64,000 nucleotides of DNA, taken from positions 62,001 through 126,000 of the forward strand of contig CAYGTO010000001.1 of assembly GCA_964352815.1 (NCBI GenBank), read 5' to 3'. The stretch is from CAYGTO01 sp964352815 (GTDB taxonomy: Bacteria > Pseudomonadota > Alphaproteobacteria > Rickettsiales > UBA3002). The notes beneath the pieces were generated by a model, which was not told the DNA's origin, made no database searches, and saw only the letters and a list, made by a program, of their open reading frames with translations. Below, piece after piece: positions 1 through 10,100 of this stretch. Numbering within the stretch: the first letter of the stretch is position 1; every line of letters starts with the position of its first letter. Position numbers and translations under genes: made by a program.

Positions 1-2
1 TG

Positions 3-3000
3 CGTGAGCACTGCGCCGGTGCACAGGAGCGGGGGGAATATCTCGAGCTGATCAAGCAGGTGACCCAGCGCAAAGCAGCGAGCCAGCTTTATCTGAGCTA
101 TGATGAAGAAACGCAGCAAACTCACTTTCAGATTAAAGGGAATTTGCGCGGCGGCGGGGTGATTGATATTGCGATTCCCAAAGATGAACACCCGTTGGAT
201 TATGGCTTTGATGTGATGCAACAGCTTGATCGGCTACTCAAAATGGGTGCGCTGTTTGGCGTAGAAAGCAGCCAGCGCAGCTTCGAAGAGGAAGAGCCGG
301 AGGGCTATGACATGCGTGGCCGCAAGGAAGCAGAGGGGCTGACATTCGGCACCAGCGTGACGCTGGAAGGTCGCAAAAATGAGGAGGGCGACACACTTTC
401 GCCGCCGCCCTTTTCGCTGACCCTATCGTCTGCGCTAGGGCAGATGGTATGGAGCCACTATCACCATAATGACCCGAGTAATGACGCTGCCATCACGATT
501 GGCGAAGGGGCTCAGCTTACTCGCGATGATGAAGGGCGCGTGCAGTTTACGGGCGAGCTGGATGAAGCCTTCGCTCGCCATCCGTTGGATATTGAGAAGG
601 AAGGCGCGACAAAAGAAACAGCAGAATTCTCTCGCGTGCTCGCAGATTGCTCATGGCTGGCATACCGGCTTGAGGCTATACCCGGCGTGTCAGATGTAAC
701 CATTCAAGCTGACCATAGCGGCGCGCTAATCTTTCCGAATGGTGTCTCCACCAAAGCACTGATGGTGCTGCATGAAGCGCGCGTGCCATTCTCGATTTCG
801 CTGTCTGATAATAACAGCGCACCGACACGCATCACGCTGGATATGGATGCGCTGATGGTGGATGCGTTTGAATATTCGCGTGATTTGTCTCGCGCCACAA
901 AAGATATCAAAGTCTTTTTCTCTGGCGACCCGGAAAAATTGAGGGAACTAAATAAGGAGAAGAAAGCAAAATACATGCGCTATGAAACGGATATTGCACG
1001 CCTCTCTGCCGCGCTTTATGCCGGTGATATTGCCGCGCTAGAGATGAATAGTAAGGGCGAGATGCGTTTTTCGACCAAGCGCGACATGGCGGATGCTGCG
1101 CAGCATGAGACACCGCCGCTGCGCCACAAATTTCAGAATTTAGGGCAAGACCATAAGGGTGACAAATTGGGGCTTCGCATTGTAACAGATGGCGATGCGC
1201 TGCGGGTGGATCAAAGCACTATCAAAGCGCCGCTGGATGTGCCGCTGGAGGTGCAACTGAAGCCAGAAGAGAATCAGGCGATCATCACGCTGCTAGCGCC
1301 TATGGCGCGCTGGATGCAGGCGATGACGCAAGGCGTGGAAGGGGTGAAGGTGGAAGATATCACCGCGTCAAATGCGACGATTGCAAAATGGAAATTCACG
1401 CTCGATACAAGGCAAGAAGCGCATAGCCAGCTGCTCACCAAACTCTCGGCGCTTTCTGAATGTTATTATTATCTCAGTATGATTCATAGCCAGCCGCGCT
1501 TTAGTTTTACGCGGCAGAAACAATGGCAGAATCAGGCGGGGGAACAAGTGCGAGCGCTTCGCTGGGGCGATGAAGCGCTGCCATCGCTTACCTTGACTCC
1601 TTATGGCGCGAATCTAACGGATAAGGCGGCGGCGCTTTATGCAACGTTAGATCAGATACGCAACGACCTGGATGGAAATAAACAAAGCCTAGACACGGCC
1701 GTGCGAGAGATGCATGGCTTATTAGTGCCTGAAATGAGTCAAGGGCATGAAGCATTTAATACTGGTATGCGCCGATCATTGCCAAGAGCGAAGGCTTTGG
1801 ACGCGCTGATGGCGCTGAAGATCGAGGATCGCTTTGTCGTGATGGATCGAATCACCCATAGGTGCGATGAGGTGAAGGGTGCATTGAAAGAGTATCACCA
1901 TCTCTGCATCAGCTTCACCGATGAAATTGAGAAATTGCGTGGCGAGTTGCAAGAGCTGCCTGAAGCGCAACGCTCGCAGCAAAATGTTTCGGAAAAACTT
2001 ACTGTGCTAAACGCTATGCATGATGATGTGCAGAGGATGCACAATGCGATGGAGCGTATGGAAGAGGCGGCCGGCACGCTCAAAGCACAATGTTATGACA
2101 AACAACGCACCAACGGATTAGCACGCCGATTCATAGATTTAGAGCTGGCACATTTGTCTGAGACGGTTGCCGCGCGGGTTGACTCAGTGCTGCAAAGTGA
2201 GCCTAAAGATGCGGATGCTGCCATCAAAAAATCACTCACAAAGTGGCGCGAAATGATGACCGAGGAAATCATCCATGCTGCGACAAACCCAGACCATAAA
2301 ATAGTCAGGAAAAAGGATAACAAGAGGCTGGAAACTAAGGAAGAGCGGGATGCTCGCCGCACTAAAGAAGCGAAGAACGAGATTCTGGGGCAAGCAGTTT
2401 TACGCGAGATTATAGCATTGCTGGCTCAGGATGATGTGATCCCCGACGATACTGCGCTAACGAATAAAAGAATCGCATCGGAGCTATTGCAGCATCTGGT
2501 TCCTGAATTGCCTCTGGATAAGAAGTCGGCGCAAGATCTGGTTGTTTTGTGTGATCTTAAGGGCGAAGAAGCTGCAAAGCAAGATGCTGAAGCTAGACTG
2601 TTCGAACATTGTAAGGGAAAAAAGCAAATTAATTTTGCGGGAGACATGATTCGCGCCACCATGCTTGCGTCAGGATATCGCTCTGAACAGGAGCTGGCGG
2701 CAGCATGTGAGCATGCTGAAATCAATAAACTTGGAACTAAAGAAAAAACAAATAATGGTGAGCCAAACGAGGCGGGATGGAGAAAGGTTCACAAAAATGT
2801 GAAAGCCACCATGAAGCGTGTGCGTGCCCTGGTGCCTGACCCGCACCGCGAGTTAAAAGCGATGCGCGCACTGCTAAATAAAATCGGCAATGAAGATGAA
2901 GGGGTCATCAAGGAGCTGAACGATTTTGAGCGCATCATGCTGCATGGGGTGCGGCATATGAATCAGGCGCTCGCCATGCTCTATGCCGAGCCGGATGTGT

Positions 3001-3854
3001 TGGAAGCAGCCCAAGGCGCGCAAAGCACGATTAAGGCGCATCAAACGAAATGGGCGCAGGCGCATCAGGCTTCGGATGCATTGCTAGAAGAAGGCAAACG
3101 TACGGCGCAGCAGAACCTTGAAGCGCTCGGGCTCGTGGCGGCGAATGATAATCTTCCCGATTCTTTCACCATTGATATGGAAGAGATTGTGAAAGTCCCA
3201 GAGACATGGGCGCAAAAGCTTCGTGAGGTGCTGGTGAAGCCTCCGCTATCGACACAGGTGACGGTGGAAGAGCAGACTCCATCAAGTGATCATGCGGGAA
3301 AATCACCGGACACCCCTGTTCAAGACCTTCCACTCACCCCAGAGATTGAGGCCATTGAACAAGGCATCCTCGAAACAATCAAATATCTCAAGAAACATCC
3401 CGAGCTTGCGAATCTTTCTGGCATAATGCTGAGCATTCCGCTGAATGTGCCAGAAACCTATCGCGAGATTTATAAGACATCCGTGATGCAACTCATCAAC
3501 GAAACTACTCTGTCGTTTCACCCAGAATGGGCAGAAATGGCGCGCTGTGAGTTGAATGAAAAGGGCGAGTTAATACTGCATGCTGCCCCTGCTATCATGC
3601 CGCACCTGCTTAAGGGTTTATTGCACCATAAAACGGCACTAGAGCATTTGGCGCAAGACCCGCGCGCAGCCGCGCCCGAAGCGCCCGATGCGAGTGACGC
3701 ATTGCTCGGGCATGATGAGAGCGATCATGCTGAAATACTCACCTTCCCTGAAATGAATAGCATGGATTATGGTGAACCGGTGCCGCATGTGGAAGCAGGG
3801 GAGCATCAGGGATTGGCTAAATTAGACGCGCCAGGTCGATGCTACAATTCATAA
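3..3854 (+). CDS. Very large protein of unknown function, 5' end outside the window
   Basis: The frame is open to the left edge of the window, so the true start is probably upstream; the first in-window start-like codon is GTG at 60, which has no convincing ribosome site. At least 1,280 residues are encoded. I recognise no domain, signal peptide or membrane segment. Residues of about 520-800 are rich in Glu, Lys, Leu and Ala and look helical or coiled-coil; the last 150 residues are Pro/Ala/Glu-rich and acidic. The gene lies outside the island, on the chromosomal side of its left end. It could be a cytosolic scaffold or an effector-like protein, but nothing seen decides this. Certainty that it is coding is high because of its length; function is unknown. 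Confidence 0.85.
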   Translation, partial: REHCAGAQERGEYLELIKQVTQRKAASQLYLSYDEETQQTHFQIKGNLRGGGVIDIAIPKDEHPLDYGFDVMQQLDRLLKMGALFGVESSQRSFEEEEPEGYDMRGRKEAEGLTFGTSVTLEGRKNEEGDTLSPPPFSLTLSSALGQMVWSHYHHNDPSNDAAITIGEGAQLTRDDEGRVQFTGELDEAFARHPLDIEKEGATKETAEFSRVLADCSWLAYRLEAIPGVSDVTIQADHSGALIFPNGVSTKALMVLHEARVPFSISLSDNNSAPTRITLDMDALMVDAFEYSRDLSRATKDIKVFFSGDPEKLRELNKEKKAKYMRYETDIARLSAALYAGDIAALEMNSKGEMRFSTKRDMADAAQHETPPLRHKFQNLGQDHKGDKLGLRIVTDGDALRVDQSTIKAPLDVPLEVQLKPEENQAIITLLAPMARWMQAMTQGVEGVKVEDITASNATIAKWKFTLDTRQEAHSQLLTKLSALSECYYYLSMIHSQPRFSFTRQKQWQNQAGEQVRALRWGDEALPSLTLTPYGANLTDKAAALYATLDQIRNDLDGNKQSLDTAVREMHGLLVPEMSQGHEAFNTGMRRSLPRAKALDALMALKIEDRFVVMDRITHRCDEVKGALKEYHHLCISFTDEIEKLRGELQELPEAQRSQQNVSEKLTVLNAMHDDVQRMHNAMERMEEAAGTLKAQCYDKQRTNGLARRFIDLELAHLSETVAARVDSVLQSEPKDADAAIKKSLTKWREMMTEEIIHAATNPDHKIVRKKDNKRLETKEERDARRTKEAKNEILGQAVLREIIALLAQDDVIPDDTALTNKRIASELLQHLVPELPLDKKSAQDLVVLCDLKGEEAAKQDAEARLFEHCKGKKQINFAGDMIRATMLASGYRSEQELAAACEHAEINKLGTKEKTNNGEPNEAGWRKVHKNVKATMKRVRALVPDPHRELKAMRALLNKIGNEDEGVIKELNDFERIMLHGVRHMNQALAMLYAEPDVLEAAQGAQSTIKAHQTKWAQAHQASDALLEEGKRTAQQNLEALGLVAANDNLPDSFTIDMEEIVKVPETWAQKLREVLVKPPLSTQVTVEEQTPSSDHAGKSPDTPVQDLPLTPEIEAIEQGILETIKYLKKHPELANLSGIMLSIPLNVPETYREIYKTSVMQLINETTLSFHPEWAEMARCELNEKGELILHAAPAIMPHLLKGLLHHKTALEHLAQDPRAAAPEAPDASDALLGHDESDHAEILTFPEMNSMDYGEPVPHVEAGEHQGLAKLDAPGRCYNS

Positions 3855-4005
3855 TTGGGAACTCTGCCTTACTTGTTAAACCTCCAATTGCATCGCCCAA
3901 AAATTCCACGAAATATTTGATTTCGCTGCGATAATCATGGCCGCGATTGGGCAGTCAGCCATAATTGTCTCGAATTAACCCTAGGAGATTTCTGCGAATA
4001 AACAC

Positions 4006-4062
4006 TATTTTCATTATTTAGGATGCGCTGTTGGCGCATGAAACTCTAAAATAAATGAAAAT
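4006..4062. terminator. Long imperfect hairpin at the island's left edge, probably the original tRNA-Gly trailer
   Basis: An inner perfect stem (ATGCGC, 5-base loop, GCGCAT, about 4023-4040) is enclosed by an outer imperfect stem pairing ATTTTCATTATTTA with AAATAAATGAAAAT. It lies directly left of the attachment core. If the island were removed, this sequence would follow the 3' end of the minus-strand tRNA-Gly gene, where a terminator or processing hairpin is expected. The role is inferred from position. Confidence 0.5.
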
Positions 4063-4070
4063 GGAGCGGG
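4058..4070. repeat. attL core: 13-bp direct repeat of the tRNA-Gly 3' end
   Basis: The sequence AAAATGGAGCGGG is identical to 44435-44447. Read on the minus strand it is CCCGC-T-CCA-TTTT, that is, the last acceptor-stem bases, discriminator base and CCA of tRNA-Gly plus four T. The flanking bases differ on both sides, so the shared core is exactly 13 bp. Confidence 0.85.
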
Positions 4071-4172
4071 ATAATAGATACATTGCGAACTGACTACTAT
4101 CAAGACATTATCATTATAAGCCGTAAGCTCAAACAGTTAGAGCATCATTTCACGGCGTAAATGGAGTGCGAA

Positions 4173-4228
4173 AAGAACGATGGCCAGCGCGCCCCATCAC
4201 GCTGGCTGGACATCGTTCGTGGTTGCAA
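4173..4228. repeat. 56-bp hairpin repeat, copy 1
   Basis: This is nearly identical to 13589-13645 in the same orientation (three substitutions and one 1-bp indel by eye). It contains an interrupted inverted repeat: GAACGAT pairs with ATCGTTC and CCAGCG with CGCTGG. The two copies bracket the metal-resistance module. No protein coding is supported. Confidence 0.7.
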
Positions 4229-4397
4229 TAAGATCGAACCCCCATTCTATACCGCATGCGAACAGAATGCCGGGATGATGTGATCGCCATGCATTGATTT
4301 TTTATAAAAATACCCAGCAAATACAAATAAGTAACCAACCCTGATAAAGCCACGAATTAGTAATTGAATAGACTTTTAATTTTTCTATGGTATCGTC

Positions 4398-4775
4398 ATG
4401 AACATGAGTTTTATCAAGCACATCTTTGTTCTGGCTATTATGATCGCATTTACATTTAATGCGACCGCTGGTTTTGCCGCAGGGTTGTGTGGATGTGATC
4501 ATCCCGATAGCCAAATGATGGAAATGCCTTGCCATGATGCCGAATCAGCTAAAGCTGACAAAGTTGAGGCTAACAATCCCGATCAAGAGCAAAAATCAGC
4601 GACTTGCACGATGTGCAAATGTGGCCATTGCAAGTCTCACTCTCATATGTCTATGAACGGCCAGCGTGCCAATCAAGAGATCGTCACCAGCACGATTGCT
4701 TTAATGCCGCATAGCGATGTAATCGTATCGCTTATCATTTACGGCATCGATAACCCTCCCAAACACATCTCCTAG
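4398..4775 (+). CDS. Small exported Cys/His/Met-rich protein at the head of the metal-efflux cluster
   Basis: The 125-residue product starts with a hydrophobic signal peptide (about residues 1-28, cleavage near AGFAAG). The mature part has metal-ligand clusters: LCGCDH, a Met/His patch, and TCTMCKCGHCKSHSH around residues 72-87. It precedes the outer membrane factor gene by about 85 bp and is probably cotranscribed. By position and composition it is likely a periplasmic metal-binding or sensing protein for the RND system. ATG at 4404 is an alternative start; neither has a clear Shine-Dalgarno site. I do not recognise a named family. Confidence 0.65.
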   Translation: MNMSFIKHIFVLAIMIAFTFNATAGFAAGLCGCDHPDSQMMEMPCHDAESAKADKVEANNPDQEQKSATCTMCKCGHCKSHSHMSMNGQRANQEIVTSTIALMPHSDVIVSLIIYGIDNPPKHIS

Positions 4776-4861
4776 TTTTTTGACGCAATAATTGCATCTT
4801 CTTTTGCAGGATCAATGCGCTTTGTGCGTCTCACCCTGTTAGCTAATTTAGGAGATTTTAC

Positions 4862-6106
4862 ATGTTACGAAGAAAATTAATGGCGTGGTGCGCGTGGGTG
4901 CTTTTAGCCAGCAACCCGACCGCATCATACGCCACAGAGACCGATCAGTCGCTGACACTATCCGAAGCAATTGAGCGCACACTTGCCTACAGCCCGGATG
5001 TGAAACGCGTGGATGCTGCCTTAGCTGACCGCTATGCGCAGGCATTTGAAACCAGAGTATTAGAAAATCCAGAAGCAGAAATTGATGCTTCATTTGTTGA
5101 TGGCAGCACGCCCGGTCGCAGCATGGAAATTGAGCAGCCATTGCGTATTTCCGATTTTGGATCGCGTGATGATTACGCTGAAGCGCTGAAGCGTGTGGGA
5201 AATTTGGAGAAGAAAATAGAGCTATTGCGCGTTATCAACGCCACCACCGAGCTTTATTATGATTATTGGTTGCTGCAAGAGCAGGAGCGCTATCTTTCCA
5301 CCTCAGAGGCTCAGGTTCAGAAAGTGCTTAAACAAGTAAAACAAGCTGCATCTCGCGGCGAGCTGGCCGAAGCGGATTCAGGTATTTTTAAAGCCGAAGC
5401 ACTACGCCTTAGCGAGGAGCTTCGCAATGTGCGCAATAAACGCCGTGGGCTGCAAGCCACGCTATTGCAACGCCTCAATATGGCATGGCAAGATGAGCTG
5501 ACGATTGCAGAGCCTTCATTAAAAGCGGTTCCTCCCTCTGCAGAGAGCATCGTGGCATTTGCCAGAAACAATGACAACATCCGCAACGTACTGGCCGCAC
5601 GTAAAGATGCCGCAAAAGCCCGTTATGAGGTGGCAGATCAAGATGCCATTATGCCGGAACTTGCACCGCGCTTTTTATATGAGCGCAGCCCGGATGGTGG
5701 CGAGGAAGGTGTTGGCTTCGGTGTGCGCCTGAGTATCCCGCTTTGGAATCGTAATGAAGCGGAAGTAGGTCGCGCTCGGTCGCAGCTTTCACTCGCAGAA
5801 ACGGAGCTGGCCGTATTCGATAAGCTGGACTTGGAAAATATCATCAAAGCTCGCCACGCTCAGGCGCTGGATAGCCAAACCCGCGCCATGAACTACCGTA
5901 ACGATATCCTGCCATCCTACGAGAAGAGCTACGGCCTGACCAAGCGCATGTTTGATGCCGGGCAGTCCTCCATTTTGGATCTGTGGCAGGTGCGCGAGCG
6001 GATTAACAGCATTCAGGAAAACACGTTGGAAGCATTAAGCGACAGCATCAAAACGCGGCTGGCTCTCGAAGAAGTCATTGGCGCGAAATTGGAGGAAATA
6101 CAATGA
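4862..6106 (+). CDS. Outer membrane factor of a heavy-metal RND efflux system (TolC/CzcC-like)
   Basis: A signal peptide (residues 1-25) is followed by an outer membrane efflux fold: two long helical repeats beginning with LSEAIERTLAYSPDVK, typical of the OEP family. The 414-residue length matches CzcC/CusC-type factors. The start is fixed by TTTAGGAG eight bases upstream. It would form the outer membrane channel for the fusion protein and pump encoded next; the stop overlaps the next start (ATGA). The metal exported is not readable from this subunit. Confidence 0.88.
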   Translation: MLRRKLMAWCAWVLLASNPTASYATETDQSLTLSEAIERTLAYSPDVKRVDAALADRYAQAFETRVLENPEAEIDASFVDGSTPGRSMEIEQPLRISDFGSRDDYAEALKRVGNLEKKIELLRVINATTELYYDYWLLQEQERYLSTSEAQVQKVLKQVKQAASRGELAEADSGIFKAEALRLSEELRNVRNKRRGLQATLLQRLNMAWQDELTIAEPSLKAVPPSAESIVAFARNNDNIRNVLAARKDAAKARYEVADQDAIMPELAPRFLYERSPDGGEEGVGFGVRLSIPLWNRNEAEVGRARSQLSLAETELAVFDKLDLENIIKARHAQALDSQTRAMNYRNDILPSYEKSYGLTKRMFDAGQSSILDLWQVRERINSIQENTLEALSDSIKTRLALEEVIGAKLEEIQ

Positions 6107-7104
6107 AACATTTAATAAGCATTATCGCGTTTTTGGCGATCTCATCCCCTGCCTTTGCCGAGCCGGGTCACGACCATGGCGAAGGTGCCTTTGCCGGAGG
6201 TGCTGGCCCCGCCAGCCAATTTGAGCTGAGTGACAGTCAAATGCAGAATCTCGGCATTGAATCCGGTTCTGCCGAGTTTTTGCCGATGCAACATACCGTC
6301 GATATGCTCGCATTTACAGAGTTGCTGCCAGAGCGCAAGGCAAGCATATCCCCCCGGTTTGGCGGTAAAGTTGTGCGACTTTATGTCAAGGTAGGCGAAG
6401 CGGTCAAAAAAGGGCAAACGCTGGCAACCTTAGACCCGATTACGGTAGGAAATAGCAATGTTAGCTTAAGCTCTCCCATAGACGGTTTTGTGCTGCAGCT
6501 AAATGCAGGTATTGGCGAGATTGTGGATGCAGGCGGTGATATCATGGAGATAGGCGACCCCAGCCAGATGCTAGTGCGTGGCGTTGCTTATGAAACACCG
6601 AGCATTAAGCGCCTGCAGGTAGGTCAACGTGCCGAAATCCATTTGGATATTGATCCCGATCGCCACATTGCAGGCAAGGTACAGCGCCTCAACCGTGTGA
6701 TTGACCCTGATAGCAGAACCTTCTCCGTTTTTGCATTGGTGGATACACCAAAGGGCGATATTCAGCCGGGGTTGCAAGGCACAATGGAGATCTTCACAGG
6801 TAACGACGCGCCTGTATTGGCCATCCCCAAACGTGCGGTGCTGGGCGAGCTAGGTTCCTATTTTGTCTATGTCATTACAGGCCATAAAGTGGAAAAGCGC
6901 GATGTGACCATTGGCGCAAAGAGTGGCCATCATGCCGAAGTCACCAGCGGCCTCTTTCCCGGTGACCAGGTTGTCACGCGTGGCAATTATCAACTGCAAT
7001 ATATCTCGCTGGGCGGCATAGCCGAGCATGGCGATGATGAAGATCATGCAGAGGATGATGGCCACGAGCATAGTGATGACAATAACGACGACCATCAGCA
7101 TTAA
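6103..7104 (+). CDS. Periplasmic membrane-fusion protein of the heavy-metal RND system
   Basis: The 333-residue product has a signal peptide (residues 1-19), then a His-rich segment (GHDHGEG). The lipoyl/barrel-sandwich region is visible as GGKVVRLYVKVGEAVKKGQTLA and the matching SSPIDGFVLQLNAGIGEIVDAG, followed by beta-barrel and membrane-proximal regions. The C-terminus is a long Asp/His tail, about 25 residues, likely to bind metal. It bridges pump and outer membrane channel in CzcB/CusB-type systems. It overlaps the previous gene by 4 bp, and the pump gene follows after 11 bp. Confidence 0.88.
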   Translation: MKHLISIIAFLAISSPAFAEPGHDHGEGAFAGGAGPASQFELSDSQMQNLGIESGSAEFLPMQHTVDMLAFTELLPERKASISPRFGGKVVRLYVKVGEAVKKGQTLATLDPITVGNSNVSLSSPIDGFVLQLNAGIGEIVDAGGDIMEIGDPSQMLVRGVAYETPSIKRLQVGQRAEIHLDIDPDRHIAGKVQRLNRVIDPDSRTFSVFALVDTPKGDIQPGLQGTMEIFTGNDAPVLAIPKRAVLGELGSYFVYVITGHKVEKRDVTIGAKSGHHAEVTSGLFPGDQVVTRGNYQLQYISLGGIAEHGDDEDHAEDDGHEHSDDNNDDHQH

Positions 7105-7115
7105 GGGAGAGCAGC

Positions 7116-10100
7116 ATGTTTGATAAAATTATACGATTTTCCCTAAATTACCGCCTGCTGGTGGTAACGATTGCGGCACTTATGTTGGTTTACGGCTTTC
7201 AGGTGATGCGCACGTTACCTGTGGACGTATTCCCTGACCTCAACCGCCCGACGGTCACCATCATTACCGAAGCACACGGTTTGGCACCCGAAGAAGTGGA
7301 AACGCTGGTAACTTTCCCCATCGAGGCCGCGATGAATGGAGCCAGCGGTGTGGTGCGTGTGCGCTCATCCTCATCGATTGGATTTTCTATCGTCTATCTA
7401 GAGTTTGATTGGGATAAGGATGTGTATCTCGCCCGTCAGATTGTCACGGAAAAGATGAATCAGGTCTCCGGCAGTTTGCCTGAAGATGTCAAATCGATCA
7501 TGGGGCCAGTCTCCTCCATCATGGGGGAGATCATGTTTATCGGTATCACATCCGAGAATGATGAGACCTCCTCGATTGATCTGCGTACCATTGCCGAATG
7601 GGATGTTAAACAGCGCCTGCTTGGTGTAAGCGGCGTGTCCAAAATCACCGCCATTGGGGGTGATTTGAAGCAATATCAGGTGCTGGTTGACCCGCAGAAA
7701 ATGCTAACCTTCGGCATCACGATGCATGAGGTGCGCGAAGCGCTGGAAAACGCCAATGTGAACACTACAGGCGGTTTTTTGCTGGAGCCTTACAAAGAGC
7801 ATAGCATCCGCAATTTAGGTCGCATTCGCTCCATTGAAGATTTACAAAAAGCAGTCATAGCCAAGGAGGTTTCACCAGATAGACCCGCGTTGACATTAGC
7901 GGATATTGCCGAGGTGCAAATTGCTGGCCCTATTGCTAAACGAGGCGATGCCTCGATCAATGGTAAGCCCGGCGTGTTGCTGGCTATTTCCAAGCAACCG
8001 GGAACCGACACTATCGGCCTAACCAATAAGATTGAAGAGGAGTTGGAATCAATCCGCAAAACCATGCCTGAAGGAGTGGTAATCAATGCGGAAATTTTCA
8101 AACAGGCCGACTTTATTGAAAACGCCATTGATAACATTATCGAGGCATTGCGTGACGGATCGATATTGGTCGCCATCATTCTCTTCTTGTTTTTGCTGAA
8201 TTTCCGTACCACCGCCATCACACTGGTAGCAATCCCGCTTTCCTTTGTGGTGACATTTATCATTTTCAAATGGTTCGGTATGAGCATCAACACCATGACG
8301 CTTGGCGGGTTGGCGGTCGCCATCGGTGAGCTGGTGGATGATGCCATTGTCGATGTCGAAAATGTGTTCCGGCGGTTGCGTGAAAACCGCCATAAGGAAA
8401 AACCCAAACCGACGCTTCAGGTAGTGTTTGAAGCCTCGAAGGAGATTCGTAACTCCATCGTCTTTGCGTCTGTGATCGTGGTGCTGGTATTCTTGCCGCT
8501 ATTTTCACTGGGCGGTATTGAAGGAAAAATCTTCGTGCCTTTGGGCGTTGCCTATCTCACCTCCATCGTCGCCTCGCTATTGGTATCATTAACGGTAACC
8601 CCAGCATTATGCTCTTACCTGCTACCAAAAATGAAGCGCATGGAAGATGAAAAAGATGGCTGGCTAGTGCGTAAGCTCAAAGCCGGGCATGCGAAGGTTT
8701 TAAATGCAGCCCTCCCACGCACCACGTTGGTGCTAGGCTCCATCGCGGCACTATTTATTGCCTCAGCATTATTGCTCACCACCTTTGGAAAAGAATTCCT
8801 GCCGGAATTTAACGAGGGCAGCTTTACCATCAATGTCACTATGCCACCGGGAACATCGCTGGAGGAGTCTAACCGCATGGGGGTTTTGGCGGAGAATCTG
8901 ATGCATGAGATTCCAGAAGTCACCCATACCGGACGCAGAACAGGTCGAGCCGAAGAGGACGAACATGCGCTGGGAGTCAATTCGACCGAGCTGGAAGTGA
9001 GCATCGGTGAATCCGAGCGTGAGAAAGAGGCCATCGTTGCCGATATCCGTAAAAAACTAGGGAGTATTCCCGGTGTGATTATCAATATCGGCCAGCCCAT
9101 TTCTCACCGTATTGATTTCATCACCTCCGGTATTCGCGCTCAGATTGCCGTGAAAATCTTTGGTGATGATCTCGGCATTCTACGCGCAAAGGCCGCAGAA
9201 GTCGAAACGCTTATGAAAGGCATTGAGGGGGTGGCTGATCTGCAAATGGAACAGCAGCTGCTTATCCCACAGCTTCATGTGCGCTTTGACCGCGATAAGG
9301 CGCGTCAGCATGGTGTGATGATCGGAGAAGCAGCGACCCATGCGGAGCTGGCACTGCAAGGCGAAACGATCACCAGCATCATTGATGGCAACCGTCTGTT
9401 TGATGTGGTGTTACGCCTGAATGATGAAGCACGCAGTGATAAAGACGCGATCGCTAAAATCCCGTTTGATACATTGCGCGGCAATGTCGTGCCGCTTGGT
9501 TTGGTCGCGGATATCGAAGAAGCCAAAGGGCCGAATATGATCAACCGTGAGAGTGTCAGCCGCCGCATGGTGGTACAAGCCAACACACAAGGCCGTGATG
9601 TGGTCAGCGTGGTGGAGGATATTCAGGCGGTATTAGGCGAAAAGCTGGAACTGCCACCGGGTTATTATATTAGCTACGGGGGGCAGTTTGAAAGCCAAGC
9701 CTCCGCCCAGCGTAATATTCTCATCTTAAGCATCTTCTCGCTGTTGGGGATGTTCTTAGCGCTCTATACGCATTTCCGTAGTACCAGCCTGACTCTGCAA
9801 GTGATGCTGGCGATACCGCTTTCCTTTATCGGCGCGGTAATCGGTATCTTCCTCTCAGGCGGCGTGTTTTCCATCGCCACCATGGTAGGCTTTGTCACCC
9901 TAACAGGCATTGCCTCACGCAACGGCATCATGATGATCTCGCATTACCTGCATTTGCTCAAATATGAAGGCGAACAGTTTGACCTGCAGATGTTACGGCG
10001 CGGCACGCAAGAGCGCCTTGTGCCTGTGGTGATGACCGCGCTTACCGCATTGCTGGCACTCATGCCGCTAGTGCTGGCTGCAGGAGAGACAGGGAAAGAA

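Larger units (their letters stand above)
3855..4397. other. Non-coding island left junction region
   Basis: No supportable gene lies here. The stretch contains the displaced tRNA-Gly trailer hairpin, the left attachment core and the first copy of a 56-bp hairpin repeat, each listed separately. A promoter-like pair, TTGAAT at 4364-4369 and TATGGT at 4386-4391 with a 16-bp spacer, precedes the first metal-module gene by only a few bases. Confidence 0.6.

Noticed and set aside
4090..4103. FNR box CTGAC-TACT-ATCAA near attL
   Set aside because: Only 8 of 10 bases match, no -10 at the right distance, and it lies in the predicted recombinase extension.
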